Source of the DNA: JAPLJU01 sp036725345
Lineage (GTDB): Bacteria; Desulfobacterota; Syntrophia; Syntrophales; UBA2192
DNA length: 64,000 bases
NCBI GenBank assembly: GCA_036725345.1
Contig: DAIMEJ010000007.1
Coordinates: forward strand, 1 to 64,000
Direction of reading: 5' to 3'
Position numbers and translations under genes: made by a program. Of the stretch, positions 51,116 through 58,611 are shown one piece after another. A model generated the notes under the pieces. It did no database searches. It was given only the letters and a program-made list of their open reading frames with translations, and was not told where the DNA came from. Numbering within the stretch: position 1 is the stretch's first letter; every line of letters begins with the position of its first letter.

Positions 51116-51976
51116 ATGGCATACCAAAGACCAACAATCCCAAGACCGAAACCTCACCCGATCTATTCTGAGTATTCCGCGTATAAGGAGCTAAGCGAGC
51201 TGGACATGCCGAACTTCTGCGTGCCCCATGCCGACCCCCTGCTCGACGCCGGGCGGTTTTACCTGGACCGCTTCAGGAAAGCCGTCGCCGAGGCGAAGGA
51301 GCTGGACCTTAGCGAGCTCAAGGAGGAGGTCGCTGCACAGAAGCGGGCCGAGCACGTTTTGAAGGCCAGGAGGGCGCTCCTCCAGGCAATCCGGCCGCAC
51401 ATCGAGGCAACGAAGCAGAGCGCGGAGGCGAGCACCCAGGCCATCTTGCGGGTGACGGAGCCGGAGGTCCCCAAGGATCCGTCGAAGGCGATGCTCCAGG
51501 AATTGAGAAACCAGGAGATCCGGACCCTCGTCAGGAACATGGTGGGCCCGGATGATAAGAAGGCCTTTGTCAGGAATAACCTCGAGCGTCTCCAGGCCGT
51601 GATCTCGTCGCCAGACAAGCTCCTGGATGAGAAGGTCCTTCTCGAGCTGCGCCGTGAATTTGCCCTGAAGCAAGATCCGACCCGGGCTGATGAGGAGAAG
51701 GACTCGAGGCGCATTTATGACGAGGTCAGAAGGAAGGGCGCGCAGATCAACGCGACGGCCATAAAAATTCTTCGGGCGGCCGAGATCGAGGATCCCCTGC
51801 CGTTGCCGGAACACTTCGCCGTGTTTCCCCCGGAGGGCACCCCGCACCAGCGCCACGCCGGCACGAGGGCGCTAATGGAATGGAACCGGAGGATCGCCGA
51901 GATCGAGAGGCAGCGGGAGCAGCTCCGGCAGCAGGAGGCCTCCGGGGAGGGCCTCAAGCGGGCAAGGAATAAATAG
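51116..51976 (+). CDS. Large helical element protein, unknown
   Basis: 286 residues, nearly all alpha-helical with many charged heptads (AEAKELDLSELKEEVAAQKR; EIERQREQLRQQEASG at the end). The mid part LRNQEIRTLVRNMVGPDDKK resembles no domain I can name. GGAGG lies 9 nt before the ATG. Its position before a MuF-like gene might suggest a scaffold or portal-associated role, but this is speculation. Confidence 0.6.
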   Translation: MAYQRPTIPRPKPHPIYSEYSAYKELSELDMPNFCVPHADPLLDAGRFYLDRFRKAVAEAKELDLSELKEEVAAQKRAEHVLKARRALLQAIRPHIEATKQSAEASTQAILRVTEPEVPKDPSKAMLQELRNQEIRTLVRNMVGPDDKKAFVRNNLERLQAVISSPDKLLDEKVLLELRREFALKQDPTRADEEKDSRRIYDEVRRKGAQINATAIKILRAAEIEDPLPLPEHFAVFPPEGTPHQRHAGTRALMEWNRRIAEIERQREQLRQQEASGEGLKRARNK

Positions 51977-52051
51977 GACACTGTCGGGCAATCCTGTGAT
52001 GAGTGCCGCAGGCCGGCGGGAGGGGCGACCTTCCCGCCACGCCCAAACATT

Positions 52052-52069
52052 TGGTGCCCACGGGCACCA
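52052..52069. repeat. Isolated 7-4-7 palindrome
   Basis: TGGTGCC-CACG-GGCACCA, perfect, same geometry and CACG spacer as three sites in the main array. It lies in the 237-bp region 51977-52213, which otherwise has only short overlapping frames and a GGCGGGA/TCCCGCC inverted repeat at 52015-52038. Confidence 0.85.
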
Positions 52070-52213
52070 TGCCACAATCAGAAAGACAGTCCCGCCTCCT
52101 TTATGCCTTCCTGATGGGGAGGCGTCCAGGAGGGCCTCTCTGTGTGCGCTGGGGGGCACTTTTGAGGTCCAGGAGCAGAGATTATTTCTTCCGAGGGGTC
52201 CGGTAGGGGGCAA

Positions 52214-52687
52214 ATGAGAAAATTGAAAATAGGCCGTAACCTGGCGTCACATCCCGGAGAAACAGGAGGCCGTCGGATCGGGGAGCTGGTGCCGGCGGAG
52301 CAGGGAAAGAGGACGGACATAAAAACAACTTCGCCAAATTCCGGCGAAGTTAAAATTCCCCGAGGAAGCAATGTCCAAACTTCGGACCTTGAAATCCCGA
52401 GGGAGCAGGGAAAGAGGACGGATAAACAACTTGTCCAAACTCCGGACAAGTTAGAAATCCCGAAGCAGCTGGCTAAATCAATGCCGAAATCAGGCGTTGA
52501 AATTCCGAAGCAGCGCCTTTCCGATTTCAGAAAAAGGGCGAGATCGGGAGGCCGCCGGTGGAAAGAGGAGGGAAAAACCTCCGGACGCCTGATCACGGCC
52601 TTTACCGGACAGGCCGTGATCCTTGCGGCGCGGGGCTTCAGGTGGATCGGGTCTATCAGGGGCACCGGGATAGAAGATCCGGTCTAA
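52214..52687 (+). CDS. Repeat protein with hairpin-encoded peptide units
   Basis: 157 residues. The central part has four degenerate units of the type VQTSDLEIPRE, VQTPDKLEIPKQ, SPNSGEVKIPRG, MPKSGVEIPKQ, with a repeated EQGKRTD. Each unit's DNA holds an inverted repeat with a 7-nt loop. The C terminus RGFRWIGSIRGTGIEDP matches the ORF at 50175. Very basic and probably disordered; no known domain. Located immediately before the MuF-like gene. Confidence 0.5.
   Translation: MRKLKIGRNLASHPGETGGRRIGELVPAEQGKRTDIKTTSPNSGEVKIPRGSNVQTSDLEIPREQGKRTDKQLVQTPDKLEIPKQLAKSMPKSGVEIPKQRLSDFRKRARSGGRRWKEEGKTSGRLITAFTGQAVILAARGFRWIGSIRGTGIEDPV
52331..52510. repeat. Second palindrome class, 7-nt spacer, in coding repeats
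   Basis: Four hairpins with loop of the form AAAYTYC or a variant: AACTTCGCC / GGCGAAGTT around AAATTCC (52337), GTCC/GGAC around AAACTTC (52373), AACTTGTCC / GGACAAGTT around AAACTCC (52430), and TGCC/GGCG around GAAATCA (52482). Arms differ between copies but pair within each copy. Confidence 0.7.
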
Positions 52688-52715
52688 AGTAAAAAAATAC
52701 ATGGGAGGGCTAATC

Positions 52716-53855
52716 GTGCAACCGATAGAAACGAAATTCATCAACGCTGCAATCAAGAACCAGGTCGATCTTGAGCGCTTCTCTGAGCATGTCCTGGGGA
52801 AGGTCGTCAAGGTCCTCGGGCAGGCGCAGGATGAGATCCTCAAGGCCTTGATCGTTGGGGATCCGACAATCCGGCCGGCGACGGAATGGAGGAGGAAACG
52901 GCTCGAGCGGCTCAATGCCCGGATAGGGGAGATCCTCGAGGAGCACTATGCGAAGATCGGGGAGCTGCACGAGAAGGATCTCATCGACCTGGCCGGCTAC
53001 ACGAAAGACAAGACGGCTGCCGATGCCCGGAGGATCTTCGGCGTCAATCTGTTTGACGTGACCTTGACTGAGGCGAACCTCAAGGCGATTGTCACCGAGA
53101 CGATGATCGAGGGCCAGGTGATCGGCAAGTGGTGGGAGTCGAAGCCTCTCGACTACCGGCAGAGGATCGAGCGGTCCATTAACCAGGGTATGCAGAAAAT
53201 TGAGCTCGGCCTTGTCCAGGGCGAGTCGGTCGGGGAGCTCGTCCGGGCGATCCGCGGGTATAAGGACAAAATGGGCATCATTCATCCCGGGGTCATGGAC
53301 GTGACGAGGCGTGAGGCCGCGGCCCTTGTGAGGACCTCGATCCACCAGGTCGCGCAGACGGTCAGGATGAGGATCTACGAGGCGAACAAGGACGTGATAA
53401 AGGGCCTTCAGGTCGTGGCGACCCTGGACACGCGCACCACGCCTCTTTGCAGGGCCCTGGACGGCAGGATCTTCGACCTTGAAAGGCAACCCCTGGATGA
53501 TGACGGCCCGCCCCTGCCCCCCGGACCGCCTTTTCACTGGCAATGCAGATCGACCCTGGTCCCGATCATCAAGTCCTATGCCGAGCTCGCCGGAGGGGAT
53601 CTCTCCGAGGAGAAGCGCGCGGCACTCGAGGCCATGGACCCCGGCACCCGGGCCTCGATGAATGGGCAGGTGAGTGACAAGATCACTTATGAAGAATGGT
53701 TAAAGACGCAAAGCGAGAGGATCCAGAAAGAAGTGTTAGGCGAGACCCGATGGGATCTGTGGAGGAAAGGCAAGATCACCATGGCTGACATGGTCCACCA
53801 GAACGGACGGCCCTTGACGCTGGAGGAGCTGAGAAAAAAGATCGGAAGTGAATAA
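52716..53855 (+). CDS. Phage head morphogenesis protein, MuF / SPP1 gp7 family
   Basis: About 379 residues. The C-terminal MuF domain is diagnostic: RREAAALVRTSIHQVAQTVR, VVATLDTRTTPLCRALDG and PPFHWQCRSTLVPI, with the conserved Asp, Cys and WxCR residues. Such minor head proteins bind the portal and enter the capsid with DNA. It is the only structural-type phage gene in the element. The start is probably GTG at 52716 (GGAGGG 7 nt upstream); an ATG at 52701 is possible. A terminator follows at 53908. Confidence 0.87.
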   Translation: MQPIETKFINAAIKNQVDLERFSEHVLGKVVKVLGQAQDEILKALIVGDPTIRPATEWRRKRLERLNARIGEILEEHYAKIGELHEKDLIDLAGYTKDKTAADARRIFGVNLFDVTLTEANLKAIVTETMIEGQVIGKWWESKPLDYRQRIERSINQGMQKIELGLVQGESVGELVRAIRGYKDKMGIIHPGVMDVTRREAAALVRTSIHQVAQTVRMRIYEANKDVIKGLQVVATLDTRTTPLCRALDGRIFDLERQPLDDDGPPLPPGPPFHWQCRSTLVPIIKSYAELAGGDLSEEKRAALEAMDPGTRASMNGQVSDKITYEEWLKTQSERIQKEVLGETRWDLWRKGKITMADMVHQNGRPLTLEELRKKIGSE

Positions 53856-53907
53856 CCTGAATCTCCCCTCGGCTGTCCCACACCTCCGACCGGCCAGGGG
53901 ACGATGA

Positions 53908-53951
53908 CCGCCCCGGTTAAGCACTCCAGCCCCGCCGGGGCGGCTTTTTTT
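53908..53951 (+). terminator. Terminator after the MuF-like gene
   Basis: Stem CCGCCCCGG (53908-53916) / CCGGGGCGG (53935-53943), then a run of seven T. An internal GCCCC/GGGGC alternative also forms. Confidence 0.85.
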
Positions 53952-54014
53952 ATCCCTTGTAAAGAGACATTTTGCGAATTATAAATGATGATAATCGCAA
54001 TAAGGGAGGACTTA

Positions 54015-54239
54015 ATGAGAAAGGCCGAAAAAGTTCTCGTATATTCTGCAAAGGGTGTTAACTTTATGATTGGTCCCGGTCGAGAGATTTATTTACAGTT
54101 TGCCGGGCTTGCCGAGGAGGCCGGCTTGACTCCAGGAATGGATGTAGTGATTCGCATGACAGCCGCCGAAGCCCGCCACGTTGCCGATGTTCTAAAACGT
54201 AAGGCGGATGAGGCTGAAACCGGATTACCCCGAGCATAG
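54015..54239 (+). CDS. Small hypothetical protein
   Basis: 74 residues: MRKAEKVLVYSAKGVNFMIG..., a beta-rich start followed by helices (AAEARHVADVLKRKADEAE). AGGGAGG precedes the ATG at 54015; the frame is open to 53985. Lower GC than the left half of the element. Not recognised. Confidence 0.55.
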   Translation: MRKAEKVLVYSAKGVNFMIGPGREIYLQFAGLAEEAGLTPGMDVVIRMTAAEARHVADVLKRKADEAETGLPRA

Positions 54240-54396
54240 TTATGATCTTTTGCCCCGGGTTGTGCTTAGTAGTGGCTTGCTCTTGAAGGAGAACGACTTT
54301 AGAAAAAGGTTGCGGGTCCGGAAGTTTTTTGATTAGAAAAGAATAAATTGGAACCATCGGCATAAAATAAGGAGGGAAGTGCCGTGGACCGACCGT

Positions 54397-54427
54397 AAAC
54401 CCCGTTTCTCAAAAGAGGCGGGGTTTT
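54397..54427 (+). terminator. Terminator or attenuator in the cargo region
   Basis: Stem AAACCCCG / CGGGGTTT extended by CTC/GAG around an AAAA loop, followed by TTTTG. It lies directly upstream of the ribosome site of the lipoprotein gene at 54449, so readthrough would be needed or a promoter lies inside. Confidence 0.75.
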
Positions 54428-54448
54428 GTGTTTAAGGAGGGATTCATT

Positions 54449-54958
54449 ATGCGCATTATCTTAATTATATTGTCTGTGTCGCTTATCTTCGGATGCCAAA
54501 GTGGCTCAACGACCAACAGTCAACAGGCAGAACAAATTAAAGAATTGGAAACCCGGCTACACGCAGTTGAAACCTTGGCTAATTCGAGCGCCATAGCAAT
54601 AGTGAATTTGGATGACAGATATGCACACCTCAATACCGAAAGTGAAACCTATGACCTGATGAGAAATAGATTCGGTGTGTTTCCTGTGACCTGCAAGTCA
54701 GTTAAGCCTCATCTTGACGGATATGAATTCAAGGTTGATATTGGCAATTCAACAAATATGGTCTTTCATGGTGCAAAAGTGAGATGCAGATGGGAAGAAG
54801 GTATATTAAAATTCAATAAAGAATTCGAGGTCACAAACACATTCCTGCCAAGAATCTACACCCCGATAAAAATAACTATTAACCCGCTCACATCTAAAGC
54901 AGTAAATACGGTGGAGGTATTTCTCGTATTTGATCAACTTTCCCTTTATCGCCAGTAA
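54449..54958 (+). CDS. Small lipoprotein
   Basis: 169 residues. The signal peptide MRIILIILSVSLIFGC ends in a lipobox (LIFGC), followed by a coiled-coil-like stretch (QAEQIKELETRLHAVETLA) and a beta-rich C-terminal domain (YEFKVDIGNSTNMVFHGAKV). AAGGAGGG lies upstream. AT-rich. First of a set of small exported proteins at the right end of the element. Function unknown. Confidence 0.75.
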   Translation: MRIILIILSVSLIFGCQSGSTTNSQQAEQIKELETRLHAVETLANSSAIAIVNLDDRYAHLNTESETYDLMRNRFGVFPVTCKSVKPHLDGYEFKVDIGNSTNMVFHGAKVRCRWEEGILKFNKEFEVTNTFLPRIYTPIKITINPLTSKAVNTVEVFLVFDQLSLYRQ

Positions 54959-54987
54959 AGGATATGTCTCTTAGGAAAGGAAAATCT

Positions 54988-55347
54988 ATGCTCAAGAAAG
55001 TATTTCTCACAGCGTTTGTTCTTAATGTCCTGATTATCTGCCTGCCCTCATCGTCATCTGCCGCAGAGGCATGGGTGCTTTGGAAAAAAAATGAAGTAGT
55101 TTCAAAAACAGGCAGTAAGGATACTTCATGGGAAATCATAAGTGGACATCCGACGTATGACACCTGTCAAAAAGCAAAAGCGATTACATATAGAACAGAA
55201 TACAAGATTCATTATGAATACCTCGGAAAAGAGTTTATGAGGCCAGTTGAAAATGAATCACTTACCCTGATGAGCCCCAATACAAAAATAATTCTGTATT
55301 TTAAATGCCTTCCCGATACCATAGACCCACGAGGACCGAAGAAGTAG
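54988..55347 (+). CDS. Small secreted protein
   Basis: 119 residues with a signal peptide (VFLTAFVLNVLIICLPSSSSA, cleavage near SAAEA) and a compact domain with two Cys (YDTCQKAKAI and YFKCLP), possibly disulfide-bonded in the periplasm. The start ATG at 54988 has AGGAAAGG upstream and lies 29 bp after the lipoprotein gene, so the two are co-transcribed. The WVLWKKNEVVSKTGSKDTSW segment is characteristic but not known to me as a named domain. Confidence 0.7.
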   Translation: MLKKVFLTAFVLNVLIICLPSSSSAAEAWVLWKKNEVVSKTGSKDTSWEIISGHPTYDTCQKAKAITYRTEYKIHYEYLGKEFMRPVENESLTLMSPNTKIILYFKCLPDTIDPRGPKK

Positions 55348-55419
55348 CTGCGGAACCCTATTTTCGATGATTAAGTAGTATAAGAGTAGATAAAAACTTT
55401 TATCGTTAGGGGGAATTAA

Positions 55420-55704
55420 ATGCGAATGACTATCATCATTATATTTATCGTGTTAGTATCGCTAACTTGCTGTCAGACGGGCCAGAAAGTGGTCGGCCAA
55501 GAGGCGGTTAAAGAATTCTTCGCTAAAAATCGTGTCGGCTCTTCCCCGGACTATGCAGTTATGAAAAATGGAGAGCATTTGATTACGATCCATGGCTATG
55601 CCGATGACCGCGACGTTTGTTTGCGACTTATTGAGCCTTATAATCGAGATCCGTCCCAATCTGTTATTCATGGCACTTATACTTGTGTGCCCCTGAACAA
55701 ATAA
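55420..55704 (+). CDS. Small lipoprotein or secreted protein
   Basis: 94 residues. Signal segment MTIIIIFIVLVSLTCCQ with Cys 17 or 18 as possible lipidation site, then a short domain DYAVMKNGEHLITIHGYADD ending in TYTCVPLNK. AGGGGG lies before the ATG. Part of the AT-rich cargo. Function unknown. Confidence 0.68.
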   Translation: MRMTIIIIFIVLVSLTCCQTGQKVVGQEAVKEFFAKNRVGSSPDYAVMKNGEHLITIHGYADDRDVCLRLIEPYNRDPSQSVIHGTYTCVPLNK

Positions 55705-55795
55705 TAAAATAAATTTGTGAGGTTTTTTTACAGGAAGAGAGATTTGATCTCTGCCGTTTGGTAAACCGCCCATGAAACGTTGTGAGGGTTGGATT

Positions 55796-56017
55796 ATGAA
55801 AATAACAAAACCCGATCCGTCAAAATGGTGGGGGTCCAGCCTTGCACCCGCCCTCTTTGCCCTAATGACAACCGCAGTTGTCTGGCGTGAAGAATGGTAT
55901 CATCCAGCCGAAATATTCATCGCTATCTGTTTTGCTTGCTATCTTACTTTTGCATTTACAATCTATATTTCGAGAAATTCAATAGTAGGGAGAGAAAAAC
56001 GGTCTTCGATAGATTAG
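55796..56017 (+). CDS. Small inner-membrane protein
   Basis: 73 residues with two membrane segments (LAPALFALMTTAVVW and IFIAICFACYLTFAFTIYI) separated by a short polar loop, both termini charged. GAGGG lies upstream of the ATG at 55796. Last gene of the element before attR. Not recognised. Confidence 0.6.
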   Translation: MKITKPDPSKWWGSSLAPALFALMTTAVVWREEWYHPAEIFIAICFACYLTFAFTIYISRNSIVGREKRSSID

Positions 56018-56048
56018 ATTTCTACGGAACCGCAAAACCATTGACAGA

Positions 56049-56078
56049 AAAAGGGCGGCCTTCATAACCGCCCCTTTT
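56049..56078 (+). terminator. Terminator near the right end of the element
   Basis: Stem AAAGGGCGG / CCGCCCCTTT with a 9-nt loop and T run. It is preceded by CCATTGACAGAAAA, a 14-bp sequence repeated at 56149-56162 before the next hairpin. Confidence 0.8.
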
Positions 56079-56158
56079 TTGTCCCTGGTGGAAATAGTGG
56101 GGAAAAAAGGCGGGCTCCGGAAATTCATGTTTGAGGCGATCGCCGGGACCATTGACAG

Positions 56159-56196
56159 AAAAGGCTTTCAAGGTGATGAATCCCTGAAAGCCTTTT
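56159..56196. terminator. Bidirectional terminator between element and tRNA-Phe
   Basis: A perfect 12-bp stem AAAAGGCTTTCA / TGAAAGCCTTTT. On the minus strand it ends in CTTTT and would terminate the tRNA-Phe transcript, 48 bp past its 3' end. Confidence 0.85.
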
Positions 56197-56242
56197 GTTT
56201 ATTGACTATCCCGCTTTTGTTACCGCTAAGACCTTGATTTCG

Positions 56243-56293
56243 CTGGTGGGTCAGGGCGGAATTGAACCGCCGACACCCGGATTTTCAGTCCGG
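56243..56293. repeat. attR: 51-bp repeat within intact tRNA-Phe
   Basis: Identical to 44260-44310. This copy lies inside the complete tRNA gene, so integration restored the tRNA. Confidence 0.95.
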
Positions 56294-56319
56294 TGCTCTA
56301 CCTGCTGAGCTACCGACCC
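56244..56319 (-). tRNA. tRNA-Phe (GAA)
   Basis: A 76-nt cloverleaf on the minus strand, starting GGGTCGGTAGCTCAG. The anticodon loop reads CTGAAAA (anticodon GAA), the T arm is GGCGG-TTCAATT-CCGCC, and the acceptor ends in CTGACCC-ACCA with encoded CCA. Intact integration target of the 12-kb element. Confidence 0.97.
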
Positions 56320-56855
56320 GTTTGATGATCCTGTTTCGAAGGCCTGTTTGGTAATAGATATCCCCTCCTTTGTCAAGGGCTTTTTTGCCCAGAGGTCCGG
56401 TCTTGTCTCGTATTCCCTCCGGATGACGACGGTCCCCGCGATCTTGTCGTGCCACCCCTGTTTCCGCCCGTCAAAGGCAATCCAGATAAAGCCCAGGTTC
56501 ATGCAGACGGCGTTGATAAGGTATCCCACCCAACGGAGGAAAGCGAGCCCCGGCCGAACGGGTTCCCCTGTTTCCTGCATCACCTTGAGGCCCAGGATTT
56601 TCTTGCCCAGCGTCTGTCCCGTCGTCCCGTGAAGGTAGGTGAAATAGGCCATGCTGAGAAGAACGGTCAGAAACTGGTAGGCGATGAAATACCTGAAACC
56701 GACCCCCCAGATCATCTCCTCATTAAAGATGAGCTCCCTGGTCTGCATCCCCAGGTTCAGGGCCGTCCCCCCGATCAGGAAAAGGAACCAGCCGATGGTG
56801 GTGAGAAGCGCCTCGTCGATCATGAAAGCAAAAAAACGCCGCCAGAACCCGCCGT
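56251..56855 (-). CDS. RDD family membrane protein (5' end in gap)
   Basis: A protein of about 200 residues with three membrane segments typical of the RDD family. The in-frame N-terminal end at the gap reads GGFWRRFFAFMIDEAL, the usual RDD start region, so the true start lies in the N gap. The hallmark GQTLGKKILGLKVM and GWHDKIAGTVVIRR blocks are present. Unusually the frame has no stop before tRNA-Phe: it continues through the tRNA and stops at the TGA of the acceptor stem. The last about 40 residues are therefore probably not native to the family. Confidence 0.8.
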
Positions 56856-56955
56856 NNNNNNNNNNNNNNNNNNNNNNNNNNNNNNNNNNNNNNNNNNNNN
56901 NNNNNNNNNNNNNNNNNNNNNNNNNNNNNNNNNNNNNNNNNNNNNNNNNNNNNNN
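56856..56955. other. Scaffold gap of 100 N
   Basis: Exactly 100 N, the standard placeholder for unknown length. It removes the last residues of RsmE and the first of the RDD protein, so the real gap is probably small. The frame that reads through it joins two unrelated genes artificially. Confidence 0.99.
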
Positions 56956-57652
56956 CCGCCGTTTCGACCCGCAGGACCCTTCTCCCCAGGCTTGCCGTTA
57001 CAAACCCGGCCGCCCTTGCCCTGTCTATCTCCCCCGGGGCGAAGCCCCCCTCGGGACCCACGACGACAAAAACGTCCTGTATGCCGGCGGCGTTATCCCC
57101 GAGGACCTCCCGGAGGGATCTTTCCGATTCCGCTTCCCAGAAGATGATCTTCAGACTGCCCGTGGCGGGCCGTTCCAGGAGCTTTTCAAAGGTGACGATG
57201 CCGTGTATCTCCGGCACGTCGAACCTCCCGCACTGCTCGGCCGCTTCTGCGGCGATTTTCCTCCAGCGGCTGAGCCTGTCTTCCATTTTGCTTGCCTGGA
57301 TCTTCGGGATCGCCCGCGCCGACGTAAAGGGCAGGATGCCTGATGCGCCGAGCTCTGTCGCCTTCTGGATGATCCATTCGAGCTTTGCCCCTTTCGGAAG
57401 CGCCTGGGCGAGCGTGAGCTTCGGACCAGGCGCTTCGGGGACGCGATTTTTGGCGGTAATTTTCACCCGCGCCCTTCGGCCGCCGAGACCGGTGATGACG
57501 GCGCTGTACTCGAAGCCCCTCCCGTCGAAGAGGGTGAGGGTGTCGCCCGAGCTGAGACGCAGCACGTTCCGGAGATAACGCAGCTGATCGGCCGGGAGCT
57601 CCAGGCTCTCGCCCGGCTCCGGAGACCCGGGAAAATAAATACGGGGGGTCAT
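56956..57652 (-). CDS. rsmE: 16S rRNA (uracil(1498)-N(3))-methyltransferase, 3' end in gap
   Basis: SPOUT-class methyltransferase that makes m3U1498 in 16S rRNA. The N-terminal PUA-like domain (YFPGSPEPGESLELPADQLR) and the C-terminal knot with VVGPEGGFAPGEIDRAR and SLGRRVLRVETA are clear. About 15 C-terminal residues are lost in the N gap. The start is the ATG at 57652, overlapping the prmA stop (ATGA), the usual prmA-rsmE order. Confidence 0.93.
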
Positions 57653-58611
57653 CCGCGTACCCTGGGCGGTTTCTTGAAGACGTAACTGAGCCACTCCCTG
57701 TCGGTGATCGCCCGGTGCGTGGTGAGCTTATCCTTTAGGAAGGCTTTCTCGATATCTTTGCGGTTCTGTTCGATGATGCCGGAAATGATGAGATATCCCC
57801 CCGGTTCCATCATCTTGACGAGGTGGGATTTGATCTTGACCAGCGTGTCGGCTGTCAGGTTCGCCACGATGAGTTCGAAGGTCCCCTTGATCCTGACGAC
57901 GTCGCTGTTGATGATGACCACGCGGTCTCCCACCCGGTTGACGGCGACGTTCTGGTGGGCGATTTCCACGGCCTGGGGGTCTATGTCGACGCACATGACG
58001 CTCTTGGCGCCGAGCTTCGCCGCCGCGATGCCGAGGATGCCGGTGCCCGTCCCCACATCGAGGACGCGCCACTCCCGGAAACTCCGATCCTTGAGGAGGA
58101 TCTCCTCGAGGGCCTCAAGACACATCCACGTCGAGGGGTGCTGGCCCGTGCCGAAGGCCATGCCGGGATCGATATCGATCACCGTGTCGCGGCTTGTCGC
58201 CTGGTACCTCTCCCAGGTGGGCTTGATGACGATGCTCCGGGTGACCCGAAGCGGCTTGAAGTATTTCTTCCACTGCTCTTCCCAGTCGGGGTCGACGACG
58301 ATCTCGGTGTCGAGCCGGGGTCTCTCGAGGTCGGGGAACATCTCACTGATACTGTTGATGTAGGCGGTGAGGGCCTTGATCTTGGACTGGTCGGAGGCGG
58401 TCGACGGGATAAAGGCGTTCAGTTCAATCCTGGAAGGGGGTTCCGGCGTATCCGTCAGCGTCGACGATTCCAGTTCTTCCTGGAAGACCCCCTGCGTACC
58501 CATTTCCGTGAGGAAGTTCGAGAGCCCCTCGGCTAACTCCGGCGGCGTGGTAATGGCGAATTTAACCCACTTTTCACGCCCCCTCGCTGCCTTTTCAGTT
58601 TTGGCCCGCAT
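57649..58611 (-). CDS. prmA: Ribosomal protein L11 methyltransferase
   Basis: Trimethylates ribosomal protein L11. 320 residues; the N-terminal substrate-recognition domain is followed by a class I methyltransferase fold with GMAFGTGQHPSTWMCLEALE, motif I WRVLDVGTGTGILGIAAAKLG and the post-I DIDPQAVEIAHQN; the IVANLTADTL motif is present. The start is the ATG at 58611 after GGTGGG; a GTG four codons upstream is possible. Coupled to rsmE. Confidence 0.95.
   Translation of the reverse strand: MRAKTEKAARGREKWVKFAITTPPELAEGLSNFLTEMGTQGVFQEELESSTLTDTPEPPSRIELNAFIPSTASDQSKIKALTAYINSISEMFPDLERPRLDTEIVVDPDWEEQWKKYFKPLRVTRSIVIKPTWERYQATSRDTVIDIDPGMAFGTGQHPSTWMCLEALEEILLKDRSFREWRVLDVGTGTGILGIAAAKLGAKSVMCVDIDPQAVEIAHQNVAVNRVGDRVVIINSDVVRIKGTFELIVANLTADTLVKIKSHLVKMMEPGGYLIISGIIEQNRKDIEKAFLKDKLTTHRAITDREWLSYVFKKPPRVRG

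Larger units (their letters stand above)
44260..56293. mobile_element. 12-kb satellite-like integrative element in tRNA-Phe
   Basis: Bounded by 51-bp perfect direct repeats derived from tRNA-Phe. Gene order from the left: small protein, tyrosine integrase, small ORFs, replication initiator, DnaB-like ATPase, further small genes, palindrome array, helical protein, MuF/gp7-like head protein, then AT-rich cargo genes for small exported proteins. All genes read rightwards. No terminase, portal, major capsid, tail, lysis or relaxase gene is visible. This gene content and size fit a phage satellite or PICI-like island better than a complete prophage or conjugative element. Confidence 0.82.

Noticed and set aside
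52003..52206. Short plus-strand ORFs in 51977-52213
   Set aside because: Two overlapping frames of similar length with no ribosome site or similarity; the notable content is the palindrome.
54385..54441. 18-codon leader peptide (GTG start) overlapping the terminator at 54397
   Set aside because: Ribosome-site spacing is too short and the peptide has no regulatory codon run; insufficient support.
56723..57694. Long minus-strand frame joining rsmE to sequence beyond the gap
   Set aside because: It runs through 100 N and joins RsmE to antisense of the RDD gene; an artefact of the gap.
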